From positions 1 to 49,200 of IMG/VR virus record IMGVR_UViG_3300046804_004958: a DNA stretch of 49,200 bases. One strand, written 5' to 3'. Positions 16,436 through 23,823 of this stretch are shown here, one piece after another. The position numbers and the translations under genes are program-made. Position 1 is the first letter of the stretch; each line of letters opens with the position of its first letter. This DNA comes from a virus. The notes under the pieces were generated by a model. It made no database searches, was not told where the DNA came from, and saw nothing but the letters and a program-made list of their open reading frames with translations.

Positions 16436-17338
16436 ATGTTATTGTATAATTGTAGATATATTAATTGCTATGTTGAAATGCTAGGAATTTATGAAAATAA
16501 ATTGGAATGCTTGTGGAATTCTGGATTTTATTCAAATGTTCATCAAACATTTTCTGCAATATTGACTTTATTATCTCATGGTATTTCTCCGGATAATATT
16601 AGTTTTGAGCATGGATTTAAAAACTATAAATTGAATCCAAAACAAGACATTTATCCATTTTTTTATAAGTTAAATCCTGATCAAGAACTTCCTATTTGGA
16701 AAAATCTTTATAGAGTCAGTGCAAATGAAACATCTAATAATGTAATTAATACTTTACCATTTTTTGAATATAATCAAATTATTAACAAATATTTTTTACC
16801 TAGTGAAAGAATTCTTAGCATAATTGATAATTTAAAATATAATTATCATATAGATCTAGAAAAAACAATTTCTATTTTTTATAGGGGAACTGATAAATTT
16901 ACTGAGGTTTCAATTGCAGAACCAAAAAAATATGCAGAAGTTGCTAAAAATATTTTGTCTAAAAATCCAGATTATAGAATATTAATTCAAACAGATCAGA
17001 AACAAGTATTAGATTATTTTTTGAATGAATTTGGAGATAAAGCATTTTATTTTAAAGAAATACCGACTACAACTAAAACAGGTAATGATACCGTAAAAAT
17101 GGAATCAATTCCTAATCGTTGGATGAATTTTTTTGAAGATAGTACAACAGTAATTGATCCAATTGCACTGTCACAAAATCTTGAAGCAGCAATTCGTATT
17201 ATTTCTCAATCAAAATACTTAGTGTTACATACTGGTAATGGTGCTTTATTTTCTATTTTATACCGAGGAAATTCAAATAATATATTTCAATTTAATGAAT
17301 TGGGGCAATTAAATGGAACAGAAAATTTTAAGTTATAA
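16436..17338 (+). CDS. Fucosyltransferase-like protein
   Basis: In this 300-residue protein, SIFYRGTDKFTE resembles the donor-binding HxR/RxTDK loop of alpha-1,6-fucosyltransferase and NodZ-type enzymes, and the C-terminal LVLHTGNGALFSILYRG fits the SD/N...S segment of GT-B fucosyltransferases. The N-terminus shows no membrane anchor. The position between a GT2 gene and a GT11 fucosyltransferase, overlapping the latter by 26 bases, supports a glycan role. The family assignment is tentative; an unclassified glycosyltransferase is the alternative. Confidence 0.5.
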   Translation: MLLYNCRYINCYVEMLGIYENKLECLWNSGFYSNVHQTFSAILTLLSHGISPDNISFEHGFKNYKLNPKQDIYPFFYKLNPDQELPIWKNLYRVSANETSNNVINTLPFFEYNQIINKYFLPSERILSIIDNLKYNYHIDLEKTISIFYRGTDKFTEVSIAEPKKYAEVAKNILSKNPDYRILIQTDQKQVLDYFLNEFGDKAFYFKEIPTTTKTGNDTVKMESIPNRWMNFFEDSTTVIDPIALSQNLEAAIRIISQSKYLVLHTGNGALFSILYRGNSNNIFQFNELGQLNGTENFKL

Positions 17339-18164
17339 TTATCTTGGGCATTTAGGTAGACTTGGAAACCAGATGTTTCAATATGCTGCATTTTTAGGAA
17401 TATCAAAGCATCATGGTTATGATTATGTCCTTCCTCCAAACACTATAAATCATATTCATCTTTATGATTGTTTTGAACTTGATAATTTTCAAGAAAAAAT
17501 AACAGAATGGTCACCTTTTGAAAGAATATCTCCCGATTTGCATATTTTTGATCAAAAATTTTTTAATGAGTGTCCACCTAATAAGGATATTCTTGGATTT
17601 TTTCAATCTGAAAAATATTTTTTACATATAAAAGAAGAAATTAAAAAGCATTATACTTTCAAAAAAGATATTTTTGAAAAGTCTAGAGAGTTATTTGATA
17701 GTTTATTTTGTAATAATGAAGTTATGTCTTTACATATCAGAGTATCTGATAACAAAGATCATAGTATTATGAAACCAATTGATTTGGAATATTATAAAAA
17801 ATCTTTGTCTTGTTTTGATAAAAGAATACCAGTTTTGATTGTTTCTGATGATATAGAATACTGTAAAAAACAAAATATTTTTTTTGGATCTAGATTTTCT
17901 TTTTCGAGTGCTCCAAATCAATTTGTAGATTTGTGTTTGATGAGCATGTGTAAATATCATATAGTTTCAAATAGTACTTTTGCTTGGTGGGGTGCCTGGT
18001 TAGCAGATAGTAATAAAGTTATAGCACCAAAAAAGTGGTATAATAATTATATTCATGATACAAAAGAGTGGCATGAAATATCTCAACTTACTTGGAACCC
18101 ATATAAAGATGGTACTATTTGGGAATCTAAAGATGTTTGTCCTGACGAATGGATTTTAATATGA
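17313..18164 (+). CDS. GT11 alpha-1,2-fucosyltransferase-like protein
   Basis: The 283-residue protein has the GT11 start motif GRLGNQMFQYAAFLG (residues 15-29), SLHIRVSDNKDH in place of the usual HxRRGDY peptide, and the C-terminal NSTFAWWGAWLAD motif, all in the right order. GT11 enzymes transfer fucose (sometimes galactose) from GDP-sugar in alpha-1,2 linkage. The altered HIRVSD loop keeps the Arg and Asp but lacks the second Arg and Gly, so donor preference may differ. It overlaps its neighbours on both sides, which suggests tight co-translation. Confidence 0.85.
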   Translation: MEQKILSYNYLGHLGRLGNQMFQYAAFLGISKHHGYDYVLPPNTINHIHLYDCFELDNFQEKITEWSPFERISPDLHIFDQKFFNECPPNKDILGFFQSEKYFLHIKEEIKKHYTFKKDIFEKSRELFDSLFCNNEVMSLHIRVSDNKDHSIMKPIDLEYYKKSLSCFDKRIPVLIVSDDIEYCKKQNIFFGSRFSFSSAPNQFVDLCLMSMCKYHIVSNSTFAWWGAWLADSNKVIAPKKWYNNYIHDTKEWHEISQLTWNPYKDGTIWESKDVCPDEWILI

Positions 18165-20290
18165 CTGTTTCATTAATTTGTGCATGTAAAAATAGAAATG
18201 CACCTCTCAAAATTTCTCTTTCTTCTTGGTTGTTATTTAAAGAAATAACAGAGATTATTATTGTTGATTGGAGTTCTGATGAATCTCTTGAAGAATTAAC
18301 GGAATGGGATCAAAGAATTAAAATTATAAGTGTCCCAAATAAAGAATATTTTAATCAACCTCAACCTTTAAACCTTGCTGCAAATATTGCAACTGGAAAA
18401 TATATTCTTAAAGTTGATACTGATTATATTTTGAATCCTTATTATAATTTTTTTGAACATTATAAAATTGATGATCAATCATTTTTGTGTGGTCAAAATG
18501 ATTATGAGCAAATTGAAATTAATTCAAGTCCATACTTTAAATATTTAAGAGGACTTTTATATGTCACAAGAGAAAATTACATAAAAGTTGGTGGTTATAA
18601 TGATGTACATATTAAATACTATGCTTATGAAGATGATGAATTAACTCATCGTTTAGAACTTTTGGGATTGAGAAAACAAAAAATTGAAAATAATCATAAA
18701 ATTATTCATATTCCTCATTCCGATAAAAAAAGATTAGAAAATTTTGAAGCTTATCATACCGATAAAAATTTGGAAATGAATGTTCGTAATATGTTGGCTT
18801 CTTATTATAATGGAGAAGAACTTGATTGGCAGACCGAATATGTTATGGCTCAACAGCATATTGAAATAAACCGACAAAAATCTTTATCTGAGATTAAACA
18901 TTATTATTTTAAATCTGATATTGAATGGACCGTTAATAAAATTAATAATCAATTTTATATTGCATCAAACGAAGAGAATGATAAATTTAATAATTTAAAA
19001 GGGTTTCCAAAAGCATATTTTATGACACTTGAGGAAAGTAAGGATAGGCAAAAAAATATTAATGATCAGTTTTTAAATTATGGAATAAAAATTGAACCAA
19101 TTGTTTCAAAAAGATTTTCAGAATCTAATGATACTGTTGTCGGAAAATATCTTTTCCAATTAAATTCTGGCACTGCAGGTTGTTGTGTTTCTCATTTGAA
19201 AGCAATTAAAAAATGGTATGATGAAACTGAAGACGAATATGCATTTTTTTGTGAGGATGATCTTAGTTTAGAGACAGTTCAATACTGGGACTTTACTTGG
19301 GAAGAATTTATAAAAAATCTCCCTAATGATTGGGATGTTGTTCAGTTGGTTACTATTCGGGAAGACTTTGGGAACTTTAAAGTAAGAGAAAGATATTGGG
19401 ACGATTGGAGTGCTACCGCCTATATCATAACAAGGGATTATGCTAAAAAAATAATAGACACTTATATTAAAGGTGATGTTTACTTTTTAGAGATACCTAA
19501 TTCTAATGTGATGCCTTTAATTGAAAATATATTATTTACTACTTTGGGTAAATGTTATACTGTTCCTCTTTTTGTAGAAGAAGTTGAATTAGAATCTACA
19601 TTTACAAAAGAACAAGATAATGACGTTAATGTCGGACAAAAAAGAAATCATTATCATGCAAGTAAATCTGTATTAGAATATTGGAAATCTAAAAACAAAA
19701 TTAGTTCTTTTACTGAAAAAACAGAACTTGAAAATCTTTTAGAAGCATATTCTTTAGATACAGAAAATCCAGATCATAATTTTAATCTTGGAGTTTGGTA
19801 TGAAAATCAAGGACACACTGCCCCAGCTCTCTCATATTTTCTAAGGTGCGCTGAAAGAGCAACAAACTCTGATCCTACTCTTGCATATGAGGCATTAATT
19901 CGTGCATCTTATTGTTATGATAAACAAGGTACAAGAGACGGTAGTGCAAGATCATTATTATGGCAAGCACAAATGTTTTTACCAAGTCGCCCAGAAGCAT
20001 ATTTCTTACTGGCAAGATTTGCTCAAAAGCGTGAGTGGTGGCAAGATTGTTATTCAACTGCCGAACTTGCATTAATTCATTGTGATTTTAATCTTCCACC
20101 ATTAAAAACCGATGTTGAATATCCTGGTAAACAGGGAATTTTATTTGCAAAGGGTGTTTCTGGATGGTGGTGGGGTAAAGTTGAAGAATCTAGATCTTTA
20201 CTTTTAAATATTTTAAAAGAATATACAGTTTCTGAAAAAGATAAGGATATTTTGATCAATAATCTTGCTAAGATGGGTGTTGAGATATGA
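18149..20290 (+). CDS. GT2-GT25-TPR fusion glycosyltransferase
   Basis: The 713-residue protein has three parts. Residues 1 to about 240 are a GT2 domain (SLICACKNRNAPLKISL, IIIVDWSSDES, LKVDTDYILNP with a DxD). Residues about 285-490 are a GT25 (LPS galactosyltransferase LgtB-type) domain with AYFMTLEESKDRQKNI, GTAGCCVSHLKAIKKW (near 341) and EYAFFCEDDLS (near 365). Residues about 525-713 are tetratricopeptide-like helices (DHNFNLGVWYENQG, RPEAYFLLARFAQKREWW). A bifunctional enzyme with a protein-docking tail is likely, reminiscent of O-linked transferases that bind their protein acceptor through TPRs. The docking role is inferred. Confidence 0.8.
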   Translation: MDFNMTVSLICACKNRNAPLKISLSSWLLFKEITEIIIVDWSSDESLEELTEWDQRIKIISVPNKEYFNQPQPLNLAANIATGKYILKVDTDYILNPYYNFFEHYKIDDQSFLCGQNDYEQIEINSSPYFKYLRGLLYVTRENYIKVGGYNDVHIKYYAYEDDELTHRLELLGLRKQKIENNHKIIHIPHSDKKRLENFEAYHTDKNLEMNVRNMLASYYNGEELDWQTEYVMAQQHIEINRQKSLSEIKHYYFKSDIEWTVNKINNQFYIASNEENDKFNNLKGFPKAYFMTLEESKDRQKNINDQFLNYGIKIEPIVSKRFSESNDTVVGKYLFQLNSGTAGCCVSHLKAIKKWYDETEDEYAFFCEDDLSLETVQYWDFTWEEFIKNLPNDWDVVQLVTIREDFGNFKVRERYWDDWSATAYIITRDYAKKIIDTYIKGDVYFLEIPNSNVMPLIENILFTTLGKCYTVPLFVEEVELESTFTKEQDNDVNVGQKRNHYHASKSVLEYWKSKNKISSFTEKTELENLLEAYSLDTENPDHNFNLGVWYENQGHTAPALSYFLRCAERATNSDPTLAYEALIRASYCYDKQGTRDGSARSLLWQAQMFLPSRPEAYFLLARFAQKREWWQDCYSTAELALIHCDFNLPPLKTDVEYPGKQGILFAKGVSGWWWGKVEESRSLLLNILKEYTVSEKDKDILINNLAKMGVEI

Positions 20291-21045
20291 TACCAGTTAT
20301 TGGAATACCAATTGTTAATGGTGTTGATTTATTAGAAAATTTAATACAAAGTATTGATTATCCAGTAAATGAAGTTTTTATTGTTAATAACAATGGTAGA
20401 AATCAAATAAATGAAAGTCTTGATATAATTTGTAAAAAAAGTTACAAATATATAAACAGGGTAAGAGTCAGTCATTTACCTTCAAATATTGGTTGTGCAG
20501 CATCATGGAACTTAATTATTAAATGCTACTTAATGTGTCCATACTGGATTATATGTAATCATGATATTACTTTTCCTAATGGACTTCTTATGGAAATTTA
20601 TGAGAAAATGATAGATCCCAACAATAAATTTTTACAGTCTGCTGAAAAAAATTGGGAATTATTTACAATTAAAGACAATGTTATTCAAGAGTGTGGGTTG
20701 TTTGATGAAAATTATTATCCAGCCTATTGTGAAGATGTTGATTACTACTATAAACTTTTAAATAAAAAAATTGATATTAATTATACTGAAAAAAAACATG
20801 AAAAATTTAATAAAATGGGAAGTCATACTTGGAGAACTGAGTTAACTTTAGAAAAAAGACTTTTTTACTCCAATGAAAGTAATCAATATTATATTTGTGA
20901 TAAATGGGGTTATAATCCAAATGTTGATGACTCTCCTTGGTTGATTAGTCAACCATATAAATTTCCATTTAATAATCCAAACATTTCAATTTCTAATAAT
21001 TCATATGATTTAAACTTTGTTCGTAGAAAGTATTTGGGATTTTAA
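20287..21045 (+). CDS. Family 2-like glycosyltransferase
   Basis: The 252-residue protein begins MIPVIGIPIVNGVDLLENLI and has NEVFIVNNNGRN, HLPSNIGCAASWNLII and YWIICNHDITFP, the last replacing the usual DxD with NHD. CGLFDENYYPAYCEDVDYYYKLL is the acceptor-side ED motif of rhamnosyl-type GT2 enzymes. It overlaps the GT2-GT25-TPR gene by four bases and closes the glycosyltransferase run. Donor and acceptor are unknown. Confidence 0.78.
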   Translation: MIPVIGIPIVNGVDLLENLIQSIDYPVNEVFIVNNNGRNQINESLDIICKKSYKYINRVRVSHLPSNIGCAASWNLIIKCYLMCPYWIICNHDITFPNGLLMEIYEKMIDPNNKFLQSAEKNWELFTIKDNVIQECGLFDENYYPAYCEDVDYYYKLLNKKIDINYTEKKHEKFNKMGSHTWRTELTLEKRLFYSNESNQYYICDKWGYNPNVDDSPWLISQPYKFPFNNPNISISNNSYDLNFVRRKYLGF

Positions 21046-21071
21046 CTATATAAAAATTACACATTTCAATT

Positions 21072-21308
21072 ATGAATTTTACAGTTTACTCAAAACCAGG
21101 ATGTCCATATTGCGATAAAGTCAAAAACGTGTTAGAATTGACAAATCAAAAATACGTTACTTATACTCTTGATAAGGAGTTTAATAAAGAACAATTTTAT
21201 GCAGAATTTGGAGAAGGATCTACATTTCCACAAGTTATTTGTAATGATATAAAAATAGGAGGATCAGTTGACACAATCAAATTCCTCAAGGAACAGCAAA
21301 TCATTTAA
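21072..21308 (+). CDS. grx: Glutaredoxin
   Basis: The 78-residue protein has the dithiol active site CPYC (residues 11-14), the TFPQV cis-proline segment and the IGGSVDTIKFL glutathione-binding end. It matches the length of T4 NrdC-like and cyanobacterial glutaredoxins. Phage glutaredoxins supply electrons to ribonucleotide reductase during deoxynucleotide synthesis. It starts 26 bases after the glycosyltransferase run. The codons for IGGS double as a strong ribosome site (AGGAGG) for an overlapping downstream gene. Confidence 0.93.
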   Translation: MNFTVYSKPGCPYCDKVKNVLELTNQKYVTYTLDKEFNKEQFYAEFGEGSTFPQVICNDIKIGGSVDTIKFLKEQQII

Positions 21309-21519
21309 TCATGACCTAAATAAAAAAGAAAACCACAGAAATCGTGGTGTTGAATTTATTCTTAATGGAGGTAAAAGAAAGCAAACTCAACCGTTTCATA
21401 TCATCTTTGAAAAGATGGTTTGCTTTCTAAATCGGGAAGTAACCATTTATTTTGAATTTTCCTTCAAATCCAGGAAAAGAAAAGTAGTTTCCCGAGGTAA
21501 AAAAAATGTTAGCAGTTAG
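21268..21519 (+). CDS. Small basic protein, TTG start overlapping glutaredoxin gene
   Basis: The 83-residue reading frame starts at TTG (21268-21270), six to seven bases behind AGGAGG, which is the best ribosome site nearby. It overlaps the glutaredoxin gene by 41 bases in another frame and the next gene by 14 bases. The product is basic (MTQSNSSRNSKSFNHDLNKK, NRGVEFILNGGKRK, FHIIFEKMVCFLNREVTIYF). It fills the roughly 200-base space that would otherwise be empty in a densely packed genome and resembles small proteins I associate with this locus in other cyanophages. Function is unknown. Confidence 0.6.
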   Translation: MTQSNSSRNSKSFNHDLNKKENHRNRGVEFILNGGKRKQTQPFHIIFEKMVCFLNREVTIYFEFSFKSRKRKVVSRGKKNVSS

Positions 21520-21736
21520 TCTAGTATTCGGTTCATTTTTAACCGTTTTATTTTTTATAGTGGGACTTATAGGTGGATGGGTTGCTAGAGAATATATGAT
21601 GAACTATCGGGAAATTCCAAGACCTCACCCCGAAATGTTTGATAATCAAGGAAATTTAATTCCAGATGAGGTAATTGCATTTAATTTTGAGAACTATTAT
21701 GACAATGACGAAGAATTCAATGGCGAAGAAGAGTAA
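21506..21736 (+). CDS. Small membrane protein with acidic tail
   Basis: The 76-residue protein has one N-terminal membrane segment (residues about 3-25, LAVSLVFGSFLTVLFFIVGL) followed by WVAREYMMNYREIPRPHPEMF and an acidic end (YYDNDEEFNGEEE). This small anchored protein is conserved next to glutaredoxin in cyanomyoviruses as I recall them. Function is unknown. It ends 17 bases inside the next gene. Confidence 0.75.
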   Translation: MLAVSLVFGSFLTVLFFIVGLIGGWVAREYMMNYREIPRPHPEMFDNQGNLIPDEVIAFNFENYYDNDEEFNGEEE

Positions 21737-22316
21737 TACTATAACTACATCTTCCAAAACAACAAAGACAACAACTCAAGAATCGGAGAATTTACCATCT
21801 AATCCTTTTGCATTTGAAGTTTTATCTCTTGTTTCTAAACAGAGATCAAATGCAAAAAAGATAGAATTTCTAAAAAAATATGAAGATCCTTCTTTAAAGG
21901 CTATTTTTATTTGGAATTTTGATGAATCTATAATTTCACTTCTCCCAGAAGGTGAAGTTCCTTATGCAAGTACAAAAGAACAAAATTCATTTAGTGGAAC
22001 TTTGTCTGGAAAAATTAGTGATGCTGTTGGAAAAATGGGCGAGATTGGAACTAACTCCCTTGGATCTCAGGATCAGGGTAGATCTTCAATCAGAAAAGAA
22101 TATAAAATGTTCTATAATTTTATTAAAGGTGGTAATGATGGATTAAGTTCCATTCGTAGAGAAACTATGTTTATTAATATTCTTGAAGGACTTCATCCAC
22201 TCGAAGCGGAAATTGTTTGTCTAATTAAAGATAAAAAATTGGAAACAAAATATAAAATTACAAAAGAAATTGTTTCTCAGGCTTATCCTGATATTAAGTG
22301 GGGAAATCGTGTATGA
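21720..22316 (+). CDS. DUF6433-like cyanophage protein
   Basis: The 198-residue protein starts at the ATG giving MAKKSNTITTSSKTTK; longer starts would lie deeper inside the upstream gene. After a Thr/Ser/Lys-rich tail comes a conserved-looking core (NPFAFEVLSLVSKQRSNAKK, LKAIFIWNFDESIISLLPEG, SIRKEYKMFYNFIKGGNDGL, ETMFINILEGLHPLEAEIVC). This resembles a family seen only in T4-like cyanophages. The C-terminal core suggests a small helical DNA- or RNA-polymerase-associated fold, but no function is established. It ends ATGA-style against a downstream ATG. Confidence 0.7.
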   Translation: MAKKSNTITTSSKTTKTTTQESENLPSNPFAFEVLSLVSKQRSNAKKIEFLKKYEDPSLKAIFIWNFDESIISLLPEGEVPYASTKEQNSFSGTLSGKISDAVGKMGEIGTNSLGSQDQGRSSIRKEYKMFYNFIKGGNDGLSSIRRETMFINILEGLHPLEAEIVCLIKDKKLETKYKITKEIVSQAYPDIKWGNRV

Positions 22317-22366
22317 GTAGTAAACTTCGTAATGCAACTCAAAGGTCTCAGGAAAAGGAGGAGGAC

Positions 22367-22672
22367 ATGACTGAATGGACAAAAGAAGAAAAGGAAGTTC
22401 TTCCTCCTAGATATGGTTGCCAAATTTTAGTTGAAAATGGATCTCTTGATCAAGTAAAAGATTCTTCTTGGCCTAACGATGCATATCTAATTTGGTATCA
22501 GGTAGGTGAAGAAGTTCATATGGACTTGTGTAGAGGAACTAGATCTAGAATTTTTGATCTTTATTATGATAAATTTGGTCCTGGAACAATTCAAAAAATT
22601 GATTTTGGATATGGAAGAACTAATCCAAAACTCTGGGGATATAAAATACCAGATAGAAAAAAAAGAAAATAA
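22367..22672 (+). CDS. Conserved small cyanophage protein
   Basis: The 101-residue protein starts MTEWTKEEKEVLPPRYGCQI. I chose this ATG because AAGGAGGAGG (22355-22364) sits just before it, with Glu codons written GAG rather than the GAA usual here, suggesting selection for a ribosome site. An ATG at 22313 would add 18 residues and overlap the upstream stop. The core (YLIWYQVGEEVHMDLCRG, RIFDLYYDKFGPGTIQKIDFG) is compact and ends in a basic tail (PDRKKRK). Function is unknown. Confidence 0.65.
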   Translation: MTEWTKEEKEVLPPRYGCQILVENGSLDQVKDSSWPNDAYLIWYQVGEEVHMDLCRGTRSRIFDLYYDKFGPGTIQKIDFGYGRTNPKLWGYKIPDRKKRK

Positions 22673-22693
22673 ATTATTTTTTTATTGATATAA

Positions 22694-23020
22694 ATGGGAA
22701 AGCATTATCTACTTAACTTGTATGGATGCTCGTTTGTTCTTTTGGACGACGAGAGATGTCTTATAGACTTATTAGAAAACGCAGCAGTTGCAAGCGGGGC
22801 CAATGTAATTCAGACTATTTCAAAGAAGTTTGAACCACAAGGAGTTACTGTAATCTGTTTGTTATCAGAGAGTCATATTAGTATTCATACATGGCCTGAG
22901 GAAGGTAAGGCAGCTGTGGATGTTTATACTTGTGGCGACTGTAATCCAAAAATTGGATGTGATATGATTATTAATCAACTTTATGCATCCAATCATACCT
23001 TAAGTTATATTGAACGTTAA
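22694..23020 (+). CDS. speD: S-adenosylmethionine decarboxylase proenzyme
   Basis: The 108-residue protein carries the bacterial SpeD self-cleavage site LSESHISIHTWPE. Ser60 would become the pyruvoyl group, and His65 and Cys80 (DVYTCGDC) are the other expected catalytic residues. The product, decarboxylated SAM, feeds spermidine synthesis. speD is a known auxiliary metabolic gene in marine T4-like cyanophages. The length matches the class 1B bacterial/archaeal form. It stands between small phage genes with a 22-base gap upstream. Confidence 0.95.
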   Translation: MGKHYLLNLYGCSFVLLDDERCLIDLLENAAVASGANVIQTISKKFEPQGVTVICLLSESHISIHTWPEEGKAAVDVYTCGDCNPKIGCDMIINQLYASNHTLSYIER

Positions 23021-23201
23021 AACCAAAATTGGATTTTATTTTCCCAGATAGGGTAAAAAATTTTCCGGTAAATTTTTCCTCGTGAAGATTTTAAAATTTT
23101 TTTCGCTCTTTAGTATAATAATGATACTAAAATGTATCTAAATATACAAACTTGACTATATATTGTAACTAGAGGTATAATAATCCTCTAACGTTCATCC
23201 T
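23021..23201 (+). other. AT-rich intergenic region with promoter elements
   Basis: This 181-base gap holds no gene. It contains long A and T runs, a TCTAAATA late-type box at 23137-23144 and a sigma70-like promoter at 23152-23181. No convincing terminator follows speD. Confidence 0.5.
23152..23181 (+). promoter_or_regulatory. Sigma70-like promoter for the small-gene cluster
   Basis: TTGACT (23152-23157), an 18-base spacer and TATAAT (23176-23181) lie 20 bases upstream of the ATG at 23202. The match to host sigma70 boxes suggests early or middle transcription of the short genes up to the terminator at 23770. Confidence 0.75.
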
Positions 23202-23408
23202 ATGACTAAGGCACTTTTGCTCTTGGCATGGGTTCCACTTCTTTCTATTTCTACGCCACAATTTTCCAAATCCAATCAAGTGACAATAAGTTGTGACGCA
23301 GCGTGGGAACTAATGGACATCGTTAAAAACGACGATGTAGTAGATCAAAGAAGAGAAGACCGATTGCTATTAGAACTCCGAAAGGATGTTATGAAAATCA
23401 AGTGCTAA
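23202..23408 (+). CDS. Small exported or membrane-targeted protein
   Basis: The 68-residue protein has a signal-like start (MTKALLLLAWVPLLSIS) followed by a short charged domain with two cysteines (ISCDAAWELMDIVKNDDVV and a terminal KIKC). It is likely exported to the periplasm or anchored in the membrane early in infection, since a sigma70-like promoter lies just upstream. Similar peptides are common in cyanophages. Function is unknown. Confidence 0.65.
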   Translation: MTKALLLLAWVPLLSISTPQFSKSNQVTISCDAAWELMDIVKNDDVVDQRREDRLLLELRKDVMKIKC

Positions 23409-23414
23409 AACTGA

Positions 23415-23515
23415 ATAGGACGGAAGTAAGCCGACTCGGAACGGATCGTTCATTCGCTATTCGCAAATAGCGAACGCAAAAGCCGACTGAAGGAACGCTC
23501 TTTAACCTCAAAAAC
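23415..23515 (+). ncRNA. Candidate structured RNA/leader with perfect hairpin
   Basis: The gap between two small genes is less AT-rich than its surroundings and highly structured. It has a perfect 9-bp stem TTCGCTATT/AATAGCGAA with CGCA loop (23453-23474), a GAACG-GAT-CGTTC inverted repeat just upstream, and a direct repeat AGCCGACT on both sides of the stem (about 23429 and 23483). No T-run follows, so it is not an intrinsic terminator. A small RNA or translational leader is proposed. Confidence 0.4.
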
Positions 23516-23530
23516 TAAGGAGAAAACCTA

Positions 23531-23668
23531 ATGTCTAAAGTCGTATATCGTGGCGTTGAATATGATACGGAAAAGCGTATCGCATATCAACAGCAAATGA
23601 TGCAACAACCTCAACAATACAACGAAACCTATCGTGGTGTTAAGTTTGTAAAGGAGGGGCACAAATGA
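23531..23668 (+). CDS. DUF4278-like small protein
   Basis: The 45-residue peptide reads MSKVVYRGVEYDTEKR... with a second YRGVKF motif near its end. The YRGxxY pattern matches DUF4278, a small family found in cyanobacteria and their phages. AAGGAGA upstream is a good ribosome site. The last codons (AAG GAG GGG) form the ribosome site of the next gene, and the two overlap by four bases (ATGA). Function is unknown. Confidence 0.65.
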   Translation: MSKVVYRGVEYDTEKRIAYQQQMMQQPQQYNETYRGVKFVKEGHK

Positions 23669-23766
23669 ATACTTACTTCGTTCGTTATCTTAAGAAAAAA
23701 GATAAGAAGGAAAAACTTCTTTATATTGCACAATTGAATATGGCGAAGCAACCTCAAGTTGCTTGA
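23665..23766 (+). CDS. Very small basic protein
   Basis: The 33-residue basic peptide MNTYFVRYLKKKDKKEKLLY... begins at the ATGA overlap with the DUF4278-like gene and has a strong ribosome site (AAGGAGGGG, from 23651). It ends just before an intrinsic terminator. It is too short for a family call but is well supported by translation signals. Confidence 0.55.
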   Translation: MNTYFVRYLKKKDKKEKLLYIAQLNMAKQPQVA

Positions 23767-23769
23767 TAT

Positions 23770-23796
23770 AAAGGAGGGTTGATTCCCTCCTTTTTT
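23770..23796 (+). terminator. Intrinsic terminator
   Basis: AAGGAGGG and CCCTCCTT form an 8-bp stem around a TTGATT loop, followed by a T-run. It closes the small-gene transcript from 23152. Confidence 0.92.
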
Positions 23797-23804
23797 ACTA
23801 AATA
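23797..23804 (+). promoter_or_regulatory. Late-type promoter box ACTAAATA
   Basis: ACTAAATA follows directly after the terminator T-run and lies 19 bases before the ATG at 23824. It resembles TATAAATA late boxes and recurs in this window upstream of other presumed late genes. Confidence 0.45.
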
Positions 23805-23823
23805 TATAAAAAGGTCAAGAAGA

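Noticed and set aside
22313-22672. Longer version of the gene at 22367 starting at 22313
   Set aside because: The strong AAGGAGGAGG just before the ATG at 22367 decides the start; the longer form remains possible.
23453-23474. Perfect hairpin read as an intrinsic terminator
   Set aside because: The stem is followed by CGCAAAAG rather than a T-run; it is kept as a structured RNA candidate.
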